A stretch of 51,038 nt of DNA from Acidobacteriaceae bacterium (GTDB lineage Bacteria; Acidobacteriota; Terriglobia; Terriglobales; Acidobacteriaceae): positions 1 to 51,038 of the forward strand of contig PLWX01000186.1 in NCBI GenBank assembly GCA_003151155.1, given 5' to 3'. Position numbers and translations under genes: made by a program. Numbering within the stretch: the stretch's first letter is position 1; each line of letters opens with the position of its first letter. Under the pieces are notes generated by a model. That model saw only the letters and a program-made list of their open reading frames with translations. It was not told the origin of the DNA and searched no databases. Positions 24,325-32,657 of this stretch are shown here, piece by piece.

Positions 24325-24354
24325 TTGCTCACAGGTGCCCCATCACGGTAAAAT
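24325..24354 (+). promoter_or_regulatory. Predicted promoter of purA
   Basis: TTGCTC (24325-24330), an 18-base spacer and TAAAAT (24349-24354) give a transcript that starts near 24361, inside the gap after the LysE gene. This would leave a leader of about 165 bases before the purA ATG. The leader contains a 7-bp hairpin at 24419-24436 (GCTTCTG/CAGAAGC). Confidence 0.4.
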
Positions 24355-24526
24355 TGTTTGTACACAGCCCGTCCCGGATCCCAATCCTAAGTCTTCGATT
24401 TGCGCTAACGAAAGTGGGGCTTCTGTGTGCAGAAGCTGCGGCACATATATGGCCGCACCGCGCGCCTGCGCGAAAGTAATCGACCACCTGCCAGGCGATC
24501 CGCGAAAATTTGCAGTCCTGGAGTAC

Positions 24527-25855
24527 ATGGTGAGTAAAGGCAAGACAGCCGTGGTGATCGGTGCCCAGTGGGGCGACGAAGGCAAAGGAAAGATCGTTGA
24601 CGTTCTCTCGGAAAACTTTCGGGTCGTAGCGCGCTATGCCGGCGGACACAATGCCGGGCATACGGTGACCATCAGCGGCAAGAAGTTTGTGCTGCAACTG
24701 ATTCCCTGCGGCGTGCTGCGTCCTGGTTGCCGTGGCGTGATCGGCAATGGCGTGGTGCTGGATCCGATCGCCTTCCTGAGCGAAGTGCAGCGCCTGCGGG
24801 ATGCGGGGGTACAGATCGACGGCAATCTGTTTGTCAGCAATCGGGCCCACGTGATCCTTCCCTACCACCGCATGGTGGAACTGGCTTCAGAGAATGCGCC
24901 GGGGCGGGTGAAGATCGGCACGACCTCGCGCGGCATCGGTCCGAGCTACGAAGACAAGATGGGACGCCGCGGACTGCGGGTTGCGGACATGCTGGATTCC
25001 TCATTGCTGAGAAAGCACATTGAGAATGCCTGCAAGGAAAAGAATACGATCGTGCACGCGCTGTTCAATGCCGAGCCGATCGATCCGGACAAGATGTACC
25101 ACGAGTATGCCCAGGCGGCGGAGAAGATTGCACCGTTCGTGGCGGACACCGCCGTGCTGCTGAACGCAGCCATCAATGGCGGTGAGAGCGTGATGTTTGA
25201 GGGCGCGCAGGGAACGATGTTGGACATCGACCATGGGACGTATCCGTTCGTGACTTCGTCGAGTGCGACTTCGGGTGGAGCGGTGATCGGCACGGGCGTT
25301 CCGCCGACTTCGATCAGCACGGTGATTGGCGTGGGCAAGGCGTATTGCACGCGAGTAGGCGAAGGGCCGTTCCCGACGGAGCTGCATGATGCGACGGGCG
25401 ATGCGATCCGCAAGAAGGGCAATGAATTTGGGGCGGTGACCGGGCGGCCACGACGCTGCGGATGGCTTGACCTGCCGCTGCTGCGCTACTCGAACATGAT
25501 TAACGGCACGGAATGGCTGGTTGTCACCAAGCTCGATGTGCTGGATGAACTCGATGAAATTCCTGTGGCTACGAGCTACAAAATCAACGGCAAAGAGAGT
25601 GAAGAGATGCCGGCGCAGGGCTGCGGCTACGACACAATAGAGCCGGTGTATACCAAGCTGCCGGGATGGAAGACCGATACAACGAAGATTACCGAGTACG
25701 ACAAACTGCCGGCGCGCACGAAGGAGTATTTGAAATTCGTGGAGAAGCAGTCGGGTGCGAAGGTGGGGATTTTGTCGACGGGGCCAGACCGTGAGCAGAC
25801 GATCTACACGGACGCGTTTGTGTCGTCGCTGGGGTTGAAGCATTTGGGCAAGTAG
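24527..25855 (+). CDS. purA: Adenylosuccinate synthetase
   Basis: PurA joins aspartate to IMP using GTP, the first step from IMP to AMP. The GTP and catalytic motif QWGDEGKGKIVD is at ~residue 15. The segments AGGHNAGHTV and TTSRGIGPSYEDKMGRRGLRV, FEGAQGTMLDIDHGTYPFVTSS and GVGKAYCTRVGEGPFPTE are all family hallmarks. From the ATG at 24527 the protein has 442 residues, close to the usual length. The frame is open for 81 more codons upstream (to 24284), but those residues do not match the family, so I treat them as leader. It is followed by an intergenic palindromic repeat. Confidence 0.96.
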   Translation: MVSKGKTAVVIGAQWGDEGKGKIVDVLSENFRVVARYAGGHNAGHTVTISGKKFVLQLIPCGVLRPGCRGVIGNGVVLDPIAFLSEVQRLRDAGVQIDGNLFVSNRAHVILPYHRMVELASENAPGRVKIGTTSRGIGPSYEDKMGRRGLRVADMLDSSLLRKHIENACKEKNTIVHALFNAEPIDPDKMYHEYAQAAEKIAPFVADTAVLLNAAINGGESVMFEGAQGTMLDIDHGTYPFVTSSSATSGGAVIGTGVPPTSISTVIGVGKAYCTRVGEGPFPTELHDATGDAIRKKGNEFGAVTGRPRRCGWLDLPLLRYSNMINGTEWLVVTKLDVLDELDEIPVATSYKINGKESEEMPAQGCGYDTIEPVYTKLPGWKTDTTKITEYDKLPARTKEYLKFVEKQSGAKVGILSTGPDREQTIYTDAFVSSLGLKHLGK

Positions 25856-25860
25856 TACCC

Positions 25861-25923
25861 GGGGGCTGAAGCCCCGCAGTTGCGGCAGAGCTTGACGCGG
25901 GGCTGGAAGCCCCGCTTTACCCA
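25861..25923. repeat. Paired-hairpin intergenic repeat, copy 2
   Basis: Two hairpins lie in tandem: GGGGC TGAA GCCCC at 25862-25875, and an 8-bp stem GCGGGGCT/AGCCCCGC at 25897-25915, followed by TTTACCCA. This is the most regular of the three copies in the window. It begins directly after the purA stop codon. Confidence 0.75.
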
Positions 25924-25943
25924 AGTTTGTACAAGGAGACGCG

Positions 25944-26231
25944 ATGGTCGTACTGGCTGTAACCTGGATCGCGCACGAGGGGCAGGAACACGAGATGTTG
26001 CAGGCCTTTGAACGGCTGGCTGCGGCATCGCGCAAAGAAGCTGGGTGCCGCATGTACGTCGTTCATCGGCACCGCGAAGACAAGCGGACGTTCTTTGTGT
26101 ACGAGCAGTACAACGACGATGCGGCGCTGCAGGCGCATCGCGATTCGCCGCACTTCCAGGAGATCGCAAAGGAAACCCTGCATTCGCTGGGACGCCGCAC
26201 CGAGACCTTCCTGATGGAGCCGGTCGCCTAG
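25944..26231 (+). CDS. Antibiotic-biosynthesis-monooxygenase-like small protein (YgiN type)
   Basis: This 95-residue protein has the dimeric alpha/beta barrel pattern of ABM-domain monooxygenases. The sequence features are AVTWIAHEGQEHEMLQAFERLAAASRKEAGCRMY near the start, then FFVYEQYNDDAALQAHRDSPHF, the usual YE.Y...A...H..SPHF motif, and a helical end. Relatives include quinol monooxygenases and small oxygenases without cofactor. It is followed 5 bases later by the ATP-grasp gene, so both are probably made from one transcript. The substrate is unknown. Confidence 0.85.
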   Translation: MVVLAVTWIAHEGQEHEMLQAFERLAAASRKEAGCRMYVVHRHREDKRTFFVYEQYNDDAALQAHRDSPHFQEIAKETLHSLGRRTETFLMEPVA

Positions 26232-26236
26232 CTGCC

Positions 26237-27094
26237 GTGCCTACGATCGCCTTCGTTACCTATCGAAAACTGAATGGAATTGCGCCGGACGATGCGCTGG
26301 CCGTTGAGGCACTGCAGCGGCGCAGTGTGCGCGTGGACGGAGTGGTGTGGGACGATCCTTCCGCGGACTGGACGCAATACGATGCGATCGTGATTCGGTC
26401 TTGCTGGGATTATTTCTATTATCCGGAGAAGTTTGCGGAGTGGATCGATCGGCTCGAGCGACTCAAGCTTCGGGTGTTTAATCCGCTGCCGATTGTGCGG
26501 TGGAATCACGATAAAAAGTATCTGCGCGATCTGGAGCAGCGTGGGGTGGAGATTGCGCCGACGTTCTGGTGCGAACGCGGTTCGTCGTGTTCGATACAGC
26601 GGGTTCTATCGGAACGCGGGTGGGAGAAGGCGGTGGTGAAACCGACCATCTCCGGGACTTCGATGCACACCTGGGTGGTTTCACAGGGCGAGGATGATTC
26701 ACACGATGTGGAGTTGGCTTCCCTACTGAGCACGCGGGACATGATGATTCAGAAGTTCATGCCGGAGATTTTACGGGGCGAGTGGTCCATTGTGTTCCTG
26801 GGAGGCGAATTCAGCCATGCGGCGGTTAAGCGACCGAAGGACGGGGATTTTCGAGTGCAGGATGAGCATGGCGGATCGTGGTCGCAAGAGCACCCTTCCG
26901 ACGAATTGATTCAACAGGCACGCAAGGTGCTGGCGTGCGTGGATGTGGAATTGTTATACGCGCGGGTGGATGGCGTGGTGCGCGAGGGACGGTTCATCCT
27001 GATGGAACTGGAAATTATCGAGCCAATGTTGTATTTCGGCGCGAACGAGACGGCGGGGGAAATGTTTGCGCGGAAGTTGATGGAGAGGATCTAG
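26237..27094 (+). CDS. ATP-grasp domain protein (RimK / glutathione-synthetase-like)
   Basis: The 285-residue protein starts at the GTG at 26237 (VPTIAFVTYRKL). The N-terminal part (~1-90) is an open alpha/beta domain with the conserved IRSCWDYFYYPEKF and RWNHDKKYL. The ATP-grasp core follows: VVKPTISGTSMHTWVV, MIQKFMPEILRGEWSIVFLGGEFSHAAVKRPKDGDFRVQDEHGG, and the acidic metal site MELEIIEPMLYFG. Enzymes of this class form amide bonds between a carboxylate and an amine, using ATP. Close named relatives include the cycloserine-pathway ligase DcsG type, but the substrate cannot be read here. It shares its terminal CTAG with the convergent tautomerase gene. Confidence 0.82.
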   Translation: MPTIAFVTYRKLNGIAPDDALAVEALQRRSVRVDGVVWDDPSADWTQYDAIVIRSCWDYFYYPEKFAEWIDRLERLKLRVFNPLPIVRWNHDKKYLRDLEQRGVEIAPTFWCERGSSCSIQRVLSERGWEKAVVKPTISGTSMHTWVVSQGEDDSHDVELASLLSTRDMMIQKFMPEILRGEWSIVFLGGEFSHAAVKRPKDGDFRVQDEHGGSWSQEHPSDELIQQARKVLACVDVELLYARVDGVVREGRFILMELEIIEPMLYFGANETAGEMFARKLMERI

Positions 27095-27288
27095 GATTTC
27101 TTCCGCTTATCCGCGACCAGCATGCCATTGCTGGCATAGCTCTCTGCCGGAACATCCACGAAGGCAATTGTCACCGACTCGGGTTTAGCGCTCGCTTCCG
27201 CAACCATTAATTCGGTGAGCTTGGTGACGAGGCTGCGTTTTTGTTCGGTGGTGCGGCCTTCGATCCAGGTGATTTGAATGTGTGGCAT
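27091..27288 (-). CDS. 4-oxalocrotonate tautomerase family protein
   Basis: This 65-residue protein is the size of a 4-OT monomer. After removal of Met the catalytic amino-terminal proline is in place (PHIQITWIEGRTTEQKRSLV). The family segment VTIAFVDVPAESYASNGML follows, and the end is a basic tail (DKRKKS). Such enzymes tautomerise or dehalogenate small acids as hexamers. The stop codon is read from the same four bases (CTAG) as the stop of the convergent ATP-grasp gene. Confidence 0.87.
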   Translation of the reverse strand: MPHIQITWIEGRTTEQKRSLVTKLTELMVAEASAKPESVTIAFVDVPAESYASNGMLVADKRKKS

Positions 27289-27630
27289 GCGGCTGGCCTC
27301 CTCGGGTAAAAACCCTCGTCGGAATGGGTCGTTCGCGAATTCTCATCCCAGGATTTCATCCTGGGTTTTAGAAGCGATACGGGCTTCGCGCTTGAGTATC
27401 GCAGATCGAAGCGGGGACGTGAACCTCTGCGTTTGGGTGAACATGGCGTTTCCGGCACGTCGTGGTCCCATCGCAACCTGCAGGAGCCAAAGCCCAACTA
27501 CTCTGATGCGGTAACGGCACGACTGAAGTCGTGCCCCTTCACCTGTCTTGTAATCCTTAACAGTGCGGACGGTTTATGCGAGCCCACCCTGTCCTGACCG
27601 GGCAAGGGTGGGGCACCCACATTTACGACG
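27289..27630. repeat. Intergenic region with several palindromic repeats
   Basis: No gene is supported in these 340 bases. Three palindromes are clear: 27347-27365 (CCCAGGAT TTC ATCCTGGG), 27516-27535 (GGCACGACT GA AGTCGTGCC), and overlapping hairpins at 27583-27618, where CCCACCCT pairs with AGGGTGGG and where GGGTG GGG CACCC contains the core of the RAYT-associated repeat. The last hairpins lie just after the end of ndk and could serve as its transcription end. Confidence 0.65.
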
Positions 27631-28056
27631 CTACTTCGCGAGTTCGTAGCCGGCGAAGAAGTAGGAGAGTTCGAAGCGCGCGGTGTCGTCGGCGTCTGAG
27701 CCGTGGACGGCGTTCTTTTCGATGCTCTCGGCCCACTTCTTGCGGATGGTTCCCTCTTCCGCGTTGGCCGGGTTCGTAGCGCCCATCAGCTTGCGGTAAT
27801 CGGCGATGGCGTTTTCCTTCTCCAGGCACATGACGACGATCGGGCCGCTGGCCATGAAGTCGGTGAGCGAGTTGAAGAAAGGTTTGCTGGAGTGGACGGC
27901 GTAGAAGCCTTCCGCCTGAGACTTGTTGAGTTGCAGCATCTTGATGCCGAGGATGCGGAACTTGTTATTCAGCAGGGTGCTGATGATGTCGCCTTCCGCG
28001 CCTTTTTCGACGGCGTCGGGCTTGATGATAGATAGAGTGCGTTGCAGAGTCTTCAT
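27631..28056 (-). CDS. ndk: Nucleoside-diphosphate kinase
   Basis: The 141-residue enzyme moves the terminal phosphate from ATP to other nucleoside diphosphates. The active-site histidine is His118 in [20 protein letters not shown]. The N-terminus [15 protein letters not shown] and the mid motif [18 protein letters not shown] are standard. The length is normal. The ATG at 28056 follows GAGGA at good spacing; the frame upstream runs into a palindromic repeat and is not coding. It lies downstream of sucD, 152 bases away, with a repeat in between. Confidence 0.96.
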   Translation of the reverse strand: MKTLQRTLSIIKPDAVEKGAEGDIISTLLNNKFRILGIKMLQLNKSQAEGFYAVHSSKPFFNSLTDFMASGPIVVMCLEKENAIADYRKLMGATNPANAEEGTIRKKWAESIEKNAVHGSDADDTARFELSYFFAGYELAK

Positions 28057-28069
28057 GCTTGGATTGTCC

Positions 28070-28135
28070 TCAGGAGCTAAAGCCCCGAAATTAAATTTAG
28101 CGGGAACGCGAGGCTGAAGCCCCGCTTTACCCAGC
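28070..28135. repeat. Paired-hairpin intergenic repeat, copy 3
   Basis: A first hairpin (GGAGCTAAAGCCCC) is followed by a second at 28108-28125 (GCGAGGCT GA AGCCCCGC, one mismatch) and by TTTACCCA. It has the same order and spacing type as copy 2, and is placed between sucD and ndk. Confidence 0.7.
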
Positions 28136-28208
28136 TTCGTGAAATCAAAAACTGCAGCAATTTCGAATGACGCGGGTTTTGAGGCCCACTTCACCAAAAC
28201 CAATAAGC

Positions 28209-29090
28209 CTATTTTGCTATCGCGCCGGCAGCCTGCACCAGCATCTCGCCAAGCAATGCTGGAGATTTGACGACGTGAATGCCGGCGGCTTCCATGGCCT
28301 TCATCTTCTCAGCGGCAGTTCCCTTCCCTCCGGAGATGATTGCACCGGCGTGCCCCATGCGGCGTCCGGGAGGCGCAGTCTGGCCAGCGATGAAGCCGAC
28401 GACTGGCTTTTTCACGTTGGCCTTGATGAACTCGGCTGCGTTCTCTTCGGCGTTGCCGCCGATCTCGCCGATCATGATGATTGCTTCGGTCTCGGGATCT
28501 TTATTAAAGAGATCGAGAGCATCGATGAAGTTGGTGCCGATAATCGGGTCGCCACCGATACCGATTGCGGTCGATTGTCCGATACCGCGAACTGTGAGCT
28601 GGTGCACAGCTTCGTAGGTAAGCGTGCCGGAGCGGGAGACGATGCCGACATTGCCCTGCTTGTGAATGCGCGCCGGCATGATGCCGATTTTCGCCTTGCC
28701 GGGAGAGATGATGCCGGGACAGTTCGGTCCGATAAGGCGAGTCTTTTTGCCCTGCATATAAGACCAGACCTTCACCATGTCCTGAGCGGGAATGCCTTCG
28801 GTGATGCAAACGACGAGCGGGAGTTCCGCGTCAACGCCTTCCATGATGGCGTCGGCGGCGAACGGTGGGGGAACGAAGATAACGCTGACATTGGCGCCGG
28901 TTTTCTCCACGGCATCCTGCACAGTGTTGAAGATCGGCCAGCCTTCATGCGTAGTGCCGCCCTTACCGGGTGTCACGCCGCCGACAACCTTGGTGCCGTA
29001 CTCGGCGCAGGCCTTGGCGTGGAACGTTCCTTCACGCCCAGTGAGGCCCTGGACGATGAGTCGCGTATTTTGATCTACAAGAATGCTCAT
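28209..29090 (-). CDS. sucD: Succinyl-CoA synthetase alpha subunit
   Basis: Together with SucC this 293-residue subunit makes succinyl-CoA or succinate plus ATP/GTP in the citric acid cycle. The CoA-binding start [16 protein letters not shown], the segment [21 protein letters not shown], and [14 protein letters not shown] are typical. The phosphorylated active-site histidine lies in [17 protein letters not shown] (~245). The start codon follows the sucC stop codon without a gap. Confidence 0.97.
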   Translation of the reverse strand: MSILVDQNTRLIVQGLTGREGTFHAKACAEYGTKVVGGVTPGKGGTTHEGWPIFNTVQDAVEKTGANVSVIFVPPPFAADAIMEGVDAELPLVVCITEGIPAQDMVKVWSYMQGKKTRLIGPNCPGIISPGKAKIGIMPARIHKQGNVGIVSRSGTLTYEAVHQLTVRGIGQSTAIGIGGDPIIGTNFIDALDLFNKDPETEAIIMIGEIGGNAEENAAEFIKANVKKPVVGFIAGQTAPPGRRMGHAGAIISGGKGTAAEKMKAMEAAGIHVVKSPALLGEMLVQAAGAIAK

Positions 29091-30269
29091 TTATCGTGCT
29101 CCCTTCGCGGCTGCAACGACCTTTTCGGCAGCGTCTTTCATGGTCTCGGCGACGATGAAGTTCAAGCCGCTGGCCTTGAGGATTTCGCGGCCCTGTTCGA
29201 CATTGGTTCCTTCGAGTCGCAACACGATCGGCAGTTGGATTTTGGTTTGCTGCGCGGCTTGCACGACGCCGGTCGCCAAGGTATCGACGCGCAGAATGCC
29301 GCCGAAGATGTTGATCAACACGGCCTTCACATTCTTATCGCTCAGCAGAATCTCGAAGGCGTGCGTGACTTGCTCGGCGTTGGCGCCACCGCCTACGTCG
29401 AGGAAGTTGGCGGGCATCCCGCCGGCGTACTGAATGATGTCCATGGTGGCCATGGCGAGACCAGCGCCGTTGACCATGCAGCCGACGTTGCCGTCGAGCT
29501 TGATGTAGTTGAGGCCGTACTTGCTGGCTTCGACTTCAAGCGGATCTTCTTCAGTGATGTCGCGCAGGTCTTTCAGGTCGGGATGACGGAAGAGACCGTT
29601 GTCGTCGAAATTGAGCTTGGCGTCGAGCGCGAAGAGACGATTGTCGCTGGCGGTGATGAAGGGGTTAATCTCCATCAGCGAGGCGTCGGTTTCATCGTAG
29701 GCCTTGTACAGCGCCTGCATGAACTTGACGGCCTGGTTGACGAGTTCGGGCTTGAGGCCGAGTTTGAAGGCGATTTTGCGGGCCTGGAAGGCGCCGAGAC
29801 CGAGGCCAGGCTCGATCCATTCCTTGATGATGGCGTTGGGATCTTTCGCCGCGACCTCTTCGATTTCCATGCCGCCCGAAGCCGATGCCATGAAGACAGG
29901 CTTGCCGACGGCGCGATCGAGGACGATGGAAAGATACAGTTCGCGTTCGATAGGCAGCGTCTCTTCGATGAGGAGGCGCTGGACTTTTTTGCCTTCGGGG
30001 CCGGTCTGGTGAGTGATCAGCGTCATGCCGAGCATCTTGCCGGCAAGCTGTCCGGCTTCGTCGACGCTCTTTGCGATCTTCACGCCACCGCCTTTGCCGC
30101 GGCCTCCGGCGTGAATTTGCGCTTTAACAACGACGCCCTTGGCGCCATCGTGGAATAGGTCGTTGGCCACGCGTTCGGCTTCTTCGCGCGTGGTCACCAT
30201 TTCACCGCGTGGGACGGCCACTCCGTACTTACGGAGAATTGCTTTCCCCTGGTACTCGTGAATTTTCAT
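29091..30269 (-). CDS. sucC: Succinyl-CoA synthetase beta subunit
   Basis: This 392-residue ATP-grasp subunit binds nucleotide and succinate. The N-terminus is [22 protein letters not shown]. Further hallmarks are [19 protein letters not shown], the acidic metal site MEINPFI and the C-terminal [20 protein letters not shown] with [15 protein letters not shown] start at the ATG at 30269; an ATG at 30314 would add 15 residues. sucD follows immediately. A predicted promoter lies about 120 bases upstream. Confidence 0.97.
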   Translation of the reverse strand: MKIHEYQGKAILRKYGVAVPRGEMVTTREEAERVANDLFHDGAKGVVVKAQIHAGGRGKGGGVKIAKSVDEAGQLAGKMLGMTLITHQTGPEGKKVQRLLIEETLPIERELYLSIVLDRAVGKPVFMASASGGMEIEEVAAKDPNAIIKEWIEPGLGLGAFQARKIAFKLGLKPELVNQAVKFMQALYKAYDETDASLMEINPFITASDNRLFALDAKLNFDDNGLFRHPDLKDLRDITEEDPLEVEASKYGLNYIKLDGNVGCMVNGAGLAMATMDIIQYAGGMPANFLDVGGGANAEQVTHAFEILLSDKNVKAVLINIFGGILRVDTLATGVVQAAQQTKIQLPIVLRLEGTNVEQGREILKASGLNFIVAETMKDAAEKVVAAAKGAR

Positions 30270-30390
30270 GATGAGCTCTTGAATTACAGGCGGGCACTGT
30301 CGAACGTGTGGCACCGCTGATGATTTAAATCCCTTTTGCGAGACTTGGGTAACAGCCCTGAACTGCTGGAATTACAGTAGGAAACTCATG

Positions 30391-30420
30391 ATTGTATAAC
30401 CCCGCAAGGAGGCGAGTAAA
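30391..30420 (-). promoter_or_regulatory. Predicted promoter of sucCD
   Basis: On the minus strand TTTACT (30415-30420) and TACAAT (30391-30396) are separated by 18 bases. The transcript would have a leader of roughly 115 bases before sucC. Each hexamer has four or five matches to consensus. Confidence 0.4.
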
Positions 30421-30511
30421 CCGGCCCGGTGCCCGGTTGGTGGGAATCAAGCATTGACGTTCGCGGCAGCGAGGGATACGCTGCGCGCCACGCATGAGGT
30501 AGAGAGGCGCC

Positions 30512-30913
30512 ATGACAAAAGCAATTCAACAATCGGTGGAATTCAAAGTCTCACCCGAGAGGCTGTACGAGACTTACATAGATTCGCGGAAACACACGGC
30601 CGCAACGGGCGCGAAGGCAAAATTGGGCAGCAGAGTGGGGGCGGCATTCACGGCGTTCGATGGAGCTTTGAAGGGCAAGAACCTTCTGCTCGTGCCCGAC
30701 AAAATGATCGTGCAAGCGTGGCGGGCCGATCATTGGAAGGACTCCGATGGCGATTCCATCCTGGTGATTACGTTCACCAAGACCGCCAAGGGCGGGAGGG
30801 TAGACCTGGTGCACGCGAATGTTCCGGAGCACGACCATCGCGGCGTGACGGAAGGATGGAGAACCTATTATTGGCAGCCGTGGAGGGCGTATTTCGCGAA
30901 ACAAGGAAAATGA
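30512..30913 (+). CDS. SRPBCC / AHSA1-like domain protein
   Basis: The 133-residue protein fits the activator-of-Hsp90-ATPase-1-like branch of the SRPBCC (START-like) fold. Visible features are the N-terminal strand and helix QQSVEFKVSPERLYETYIDSRKHTAATG, the strand FTAFDGALKGKNLLLVPDKMIVQAWRADHW and the C-terminal helix GVTEGWRTYYWQPWRAYFA. These proteins have a hydrophobic pocket for small ligands. The start ATG at 30512 follows GAGAGG. The ligand is unknown. It lies 33 bases before the MOSC gene. Confidence 0.87.
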   Translation: MTKAIQQSVEFKVSPERLYETYIDSRKHTAATGAKAKLGSRVGAAFTAFDGALKGKNLLLVPDKMIVQAWRADHWKDSDGDSILVITFTKTAKGGRVDLVHANVPEHDHRGVTEGWRTYYWQPWRAYFAKQGK

Positions 30914-30946
30914 AGATAGCGATCCGTGTCGTATCCTAAGGATGTG

Positions 30947-31600
30947 ATGAATCCACGGATCAGTGAGTTGTTGATAGGACGCCCTGAAAACCATGCGCTG
31001 GCGGGCGAAGCAGAGTGGATCACCGCCATTTTTCGTAAACCGGCGAACGGGGCGGTATTCCGCACGCGAACCGGATTCGAGGGAGACCGCGTCGCCAACC
31101 CACGATTCCACGGCGGCCCGGAAAAAGCGGCCCTCTGTTATTCGGTTTGGCATTACGCGAAGTGGCGGAAAGAACTCTCGCTGCCGATGGAACCCGGCGG
31201 ATTCGGAGAGAACCTTTGCATCGAGGGGCAGGATGAGACTGATGTATGCATCGGCGACGTGTACCGCATGGGCGAGGCTGAGGTGCAGGTTTCGCAGCCG
31301 CGCGGCCCGTGTGCAACCTTGGCGCGTCGATGGGCAATGCCGAACCTGGTGAAAATGGTCCGAGAGAATCATCGTTCGGGCTGGTATATCCGCGTACTGC
31401 GCGAGGGGAAGATTACGGCGGGAGAGGAAGTGGAGCTGGTTGCGCGTCCTCAGCCGAAGTGGACGGTGGCGCGAGCGGCGCACGTGAACTACTCGCGGGA
31501 TCGCGAACTTGCGGACCTGCGCGAACTTTCCGAACTTCCGGAGTTGTCAAAAGACTGGAAGGCCGACCTGCGGAAGAAACTACAGGCGGCGGCGCGCTAA
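30947..31600 (+). CDS. MOSC domain protein (YiiM type)
   Basis: The 217-residue protein has a MOSC domain, the sulfur-carrier fold found at the end of molybdenum cofactor sulfurases. The early segment [23 protein letters not shown] and the conserved cysteine in [14 protein letters not shown] are family features, with the basic [18 protein letters not shown] following. Stand-alone members such as YiiM reduce N-hydroxylated compounds with a bound Mo cofactor. I start at the ATG at 30947 with AAGGA at good spacing; a GTG at 30926 is possible. trpD follows 2 bases after the stop. Confidence 0.9.
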   Translation: MNPRISELLIGRPENHALAGEAEWITAIFRKPANGAVFRTRTGFEGDRVANPRFHGGPEKAALCYSVWHYAKWRKELSLPMEPGGFGENLCIEGQDETDVCIGDVYRMGEAEVQVSQPRGPCATLARRWAMPNLVKMVRENHRSGWYIRVLREGKITAGEEVELVARPQPKWTVARAAHVNYSRDRELADLRELSELPELSKDWKADLRKKLQAAAR

Positions 31601-31602
31601 GC

Positions 31603-32646
31603 ATGATTGCCGACGCCCTCCATCAGATCGTGGTGCATCGCCGTGACCTCACGCGCGAAGAAGCGCGCGCCGCGATGGCAGAGGTGCTTGCCGGCAAAGC
31701 GACCGATGCGCAGATCGGGGCGCTGCTGGTGGGGCTCCAGATGAAGGGCGAGACCGTAGAGGAAATCGTGGGGTTTGCGGAGGCGATCCGGGCGGCCGCA
31801 ACGCCGTTGATGGTGCGCGATTCTGCGCTCGACGTGAGTGGCACGGAACGAGATGCCCTGCTCGATACCTGCGGAACCGGCGGAGATGCGAGCGGGACCT
31901 TCAACATCTCAACCGCGACAGCACTGGTGGTTGCAGGCGCGGGGGTGAAGGTTGCGAAGCATGGCAATCGCAGCGTGACTTCGAAATGCGGATCGGCCGA
32001 CGTGGTGGAAGCGCTCGGGGTGAACATCAACCTTCCGCCGGAACGCATAGCGGAATGCTTACATAAGGTCGGAATTGCATTCTTGTTTGCGCCTGCAATG
32101 CATTCGGCCATGAAGTACGTGCAACCGGCACGTCGTGAACTGAAGCTTCGTACGGTATTCAATCTGCTCGGTCCGCTGACGAATCCGGCGAATGCATCGT
32201 GCCAGGTGGTGGGCGTATATAGCACCGCATTGGTGGAGAAACTTGCGGAAGCGCTGTTACAGCTTGGACTGAAGCGCGCGCTGGTGGTGCATGGGAACGA
32301 TGGGCTGGATGAAATCACCATCTCGGGGCCGACGAAAGTTGCGGAAGTGCGGAACGGCAAGGTGCGCGTGTACGAGATCGCGCCGGAAGAGTTTGGTCTG
32401 CAGCGTGCGGCGCTGAGTTCGCTGGAAGGAGGGGACGCACAGGTGAATGCGGAGATCATCCGCAAGATCCTGGAGGGCGAGCGTTCCCCGCGACGCGACG
32501 TTGTTTTGTTGAACGCAGCGGCGGCGCTGGTGGCCGCCGGGCAGTCGGATTCGATTGCGACCGCGATTCCGCTCGCGGCTTACGCCATCGATAGCGGACA
32601 AGCGAAGAGCCGACTGCAACTGCTGGTGGAATTCACGAACCAGTAA
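31603..32646 (+). CDS. trpD: Anthranilate phosphoribosyltransferase
   Basis: This 347-residue enzyme attaches phosphoribose to anthranilate in tryptophan synthesis. The PRPP-binding motif [52 protein letters not shown] is complete, and the later [17 protein letters not shown] and HGNDGLDEI are standard. Length is normal. It is linked to the MOSC gene by a 2-base gap, not to other trp genes, so the trp pathway seems scattered in this genome. It is convergent with the M56 gene. Confidence 0.96.
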   Translation: MIADALHQIVVHRRDLTREEARAAMAEVLAGKATDAQIGALLVGLQMKGETVEEIVGFAEAIRAAATPLMVRDSALDVSGTERDALLDTCGTGGDASGTFNISTATALVVAGAGVKVAKHGNRSVTSKCGSADVVEALGVNINLPPERIAECLHKVGIAFLFAPAMHSAMKYVQPARRELKLRTVFNLLGPLTNPANASCQVVGVYSTALVEKLAEALLQLGLKRALVVHGNDGLDEITISGPTKVAEVRNGKVRVYEIAPEEFGLQRAALSSLEGGDAQVNAEIIRKILEGERSPRRDVVLLNAAAALVAAGQSDSIATAIPLAAYAIDSGQAKSRLQLLVEFTNQ

Positions 32647-32657
32647 GCTCCACTTCG

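Noticed and set aside
24284-24526. N-terminal extension of PurA
   Set aside because: The added 81 residues do not match PurA, and a promoter lies inside the stretch. It is kept only as a finding about the leader.
28167-30158. Long open frame (663 codons) on the plus strand
   Set aside because: It runs antisense to sucD and sucC, whose families are certain. Codon bias of GC-rich genes keeps the opposite frame open; the product resembles no protein.
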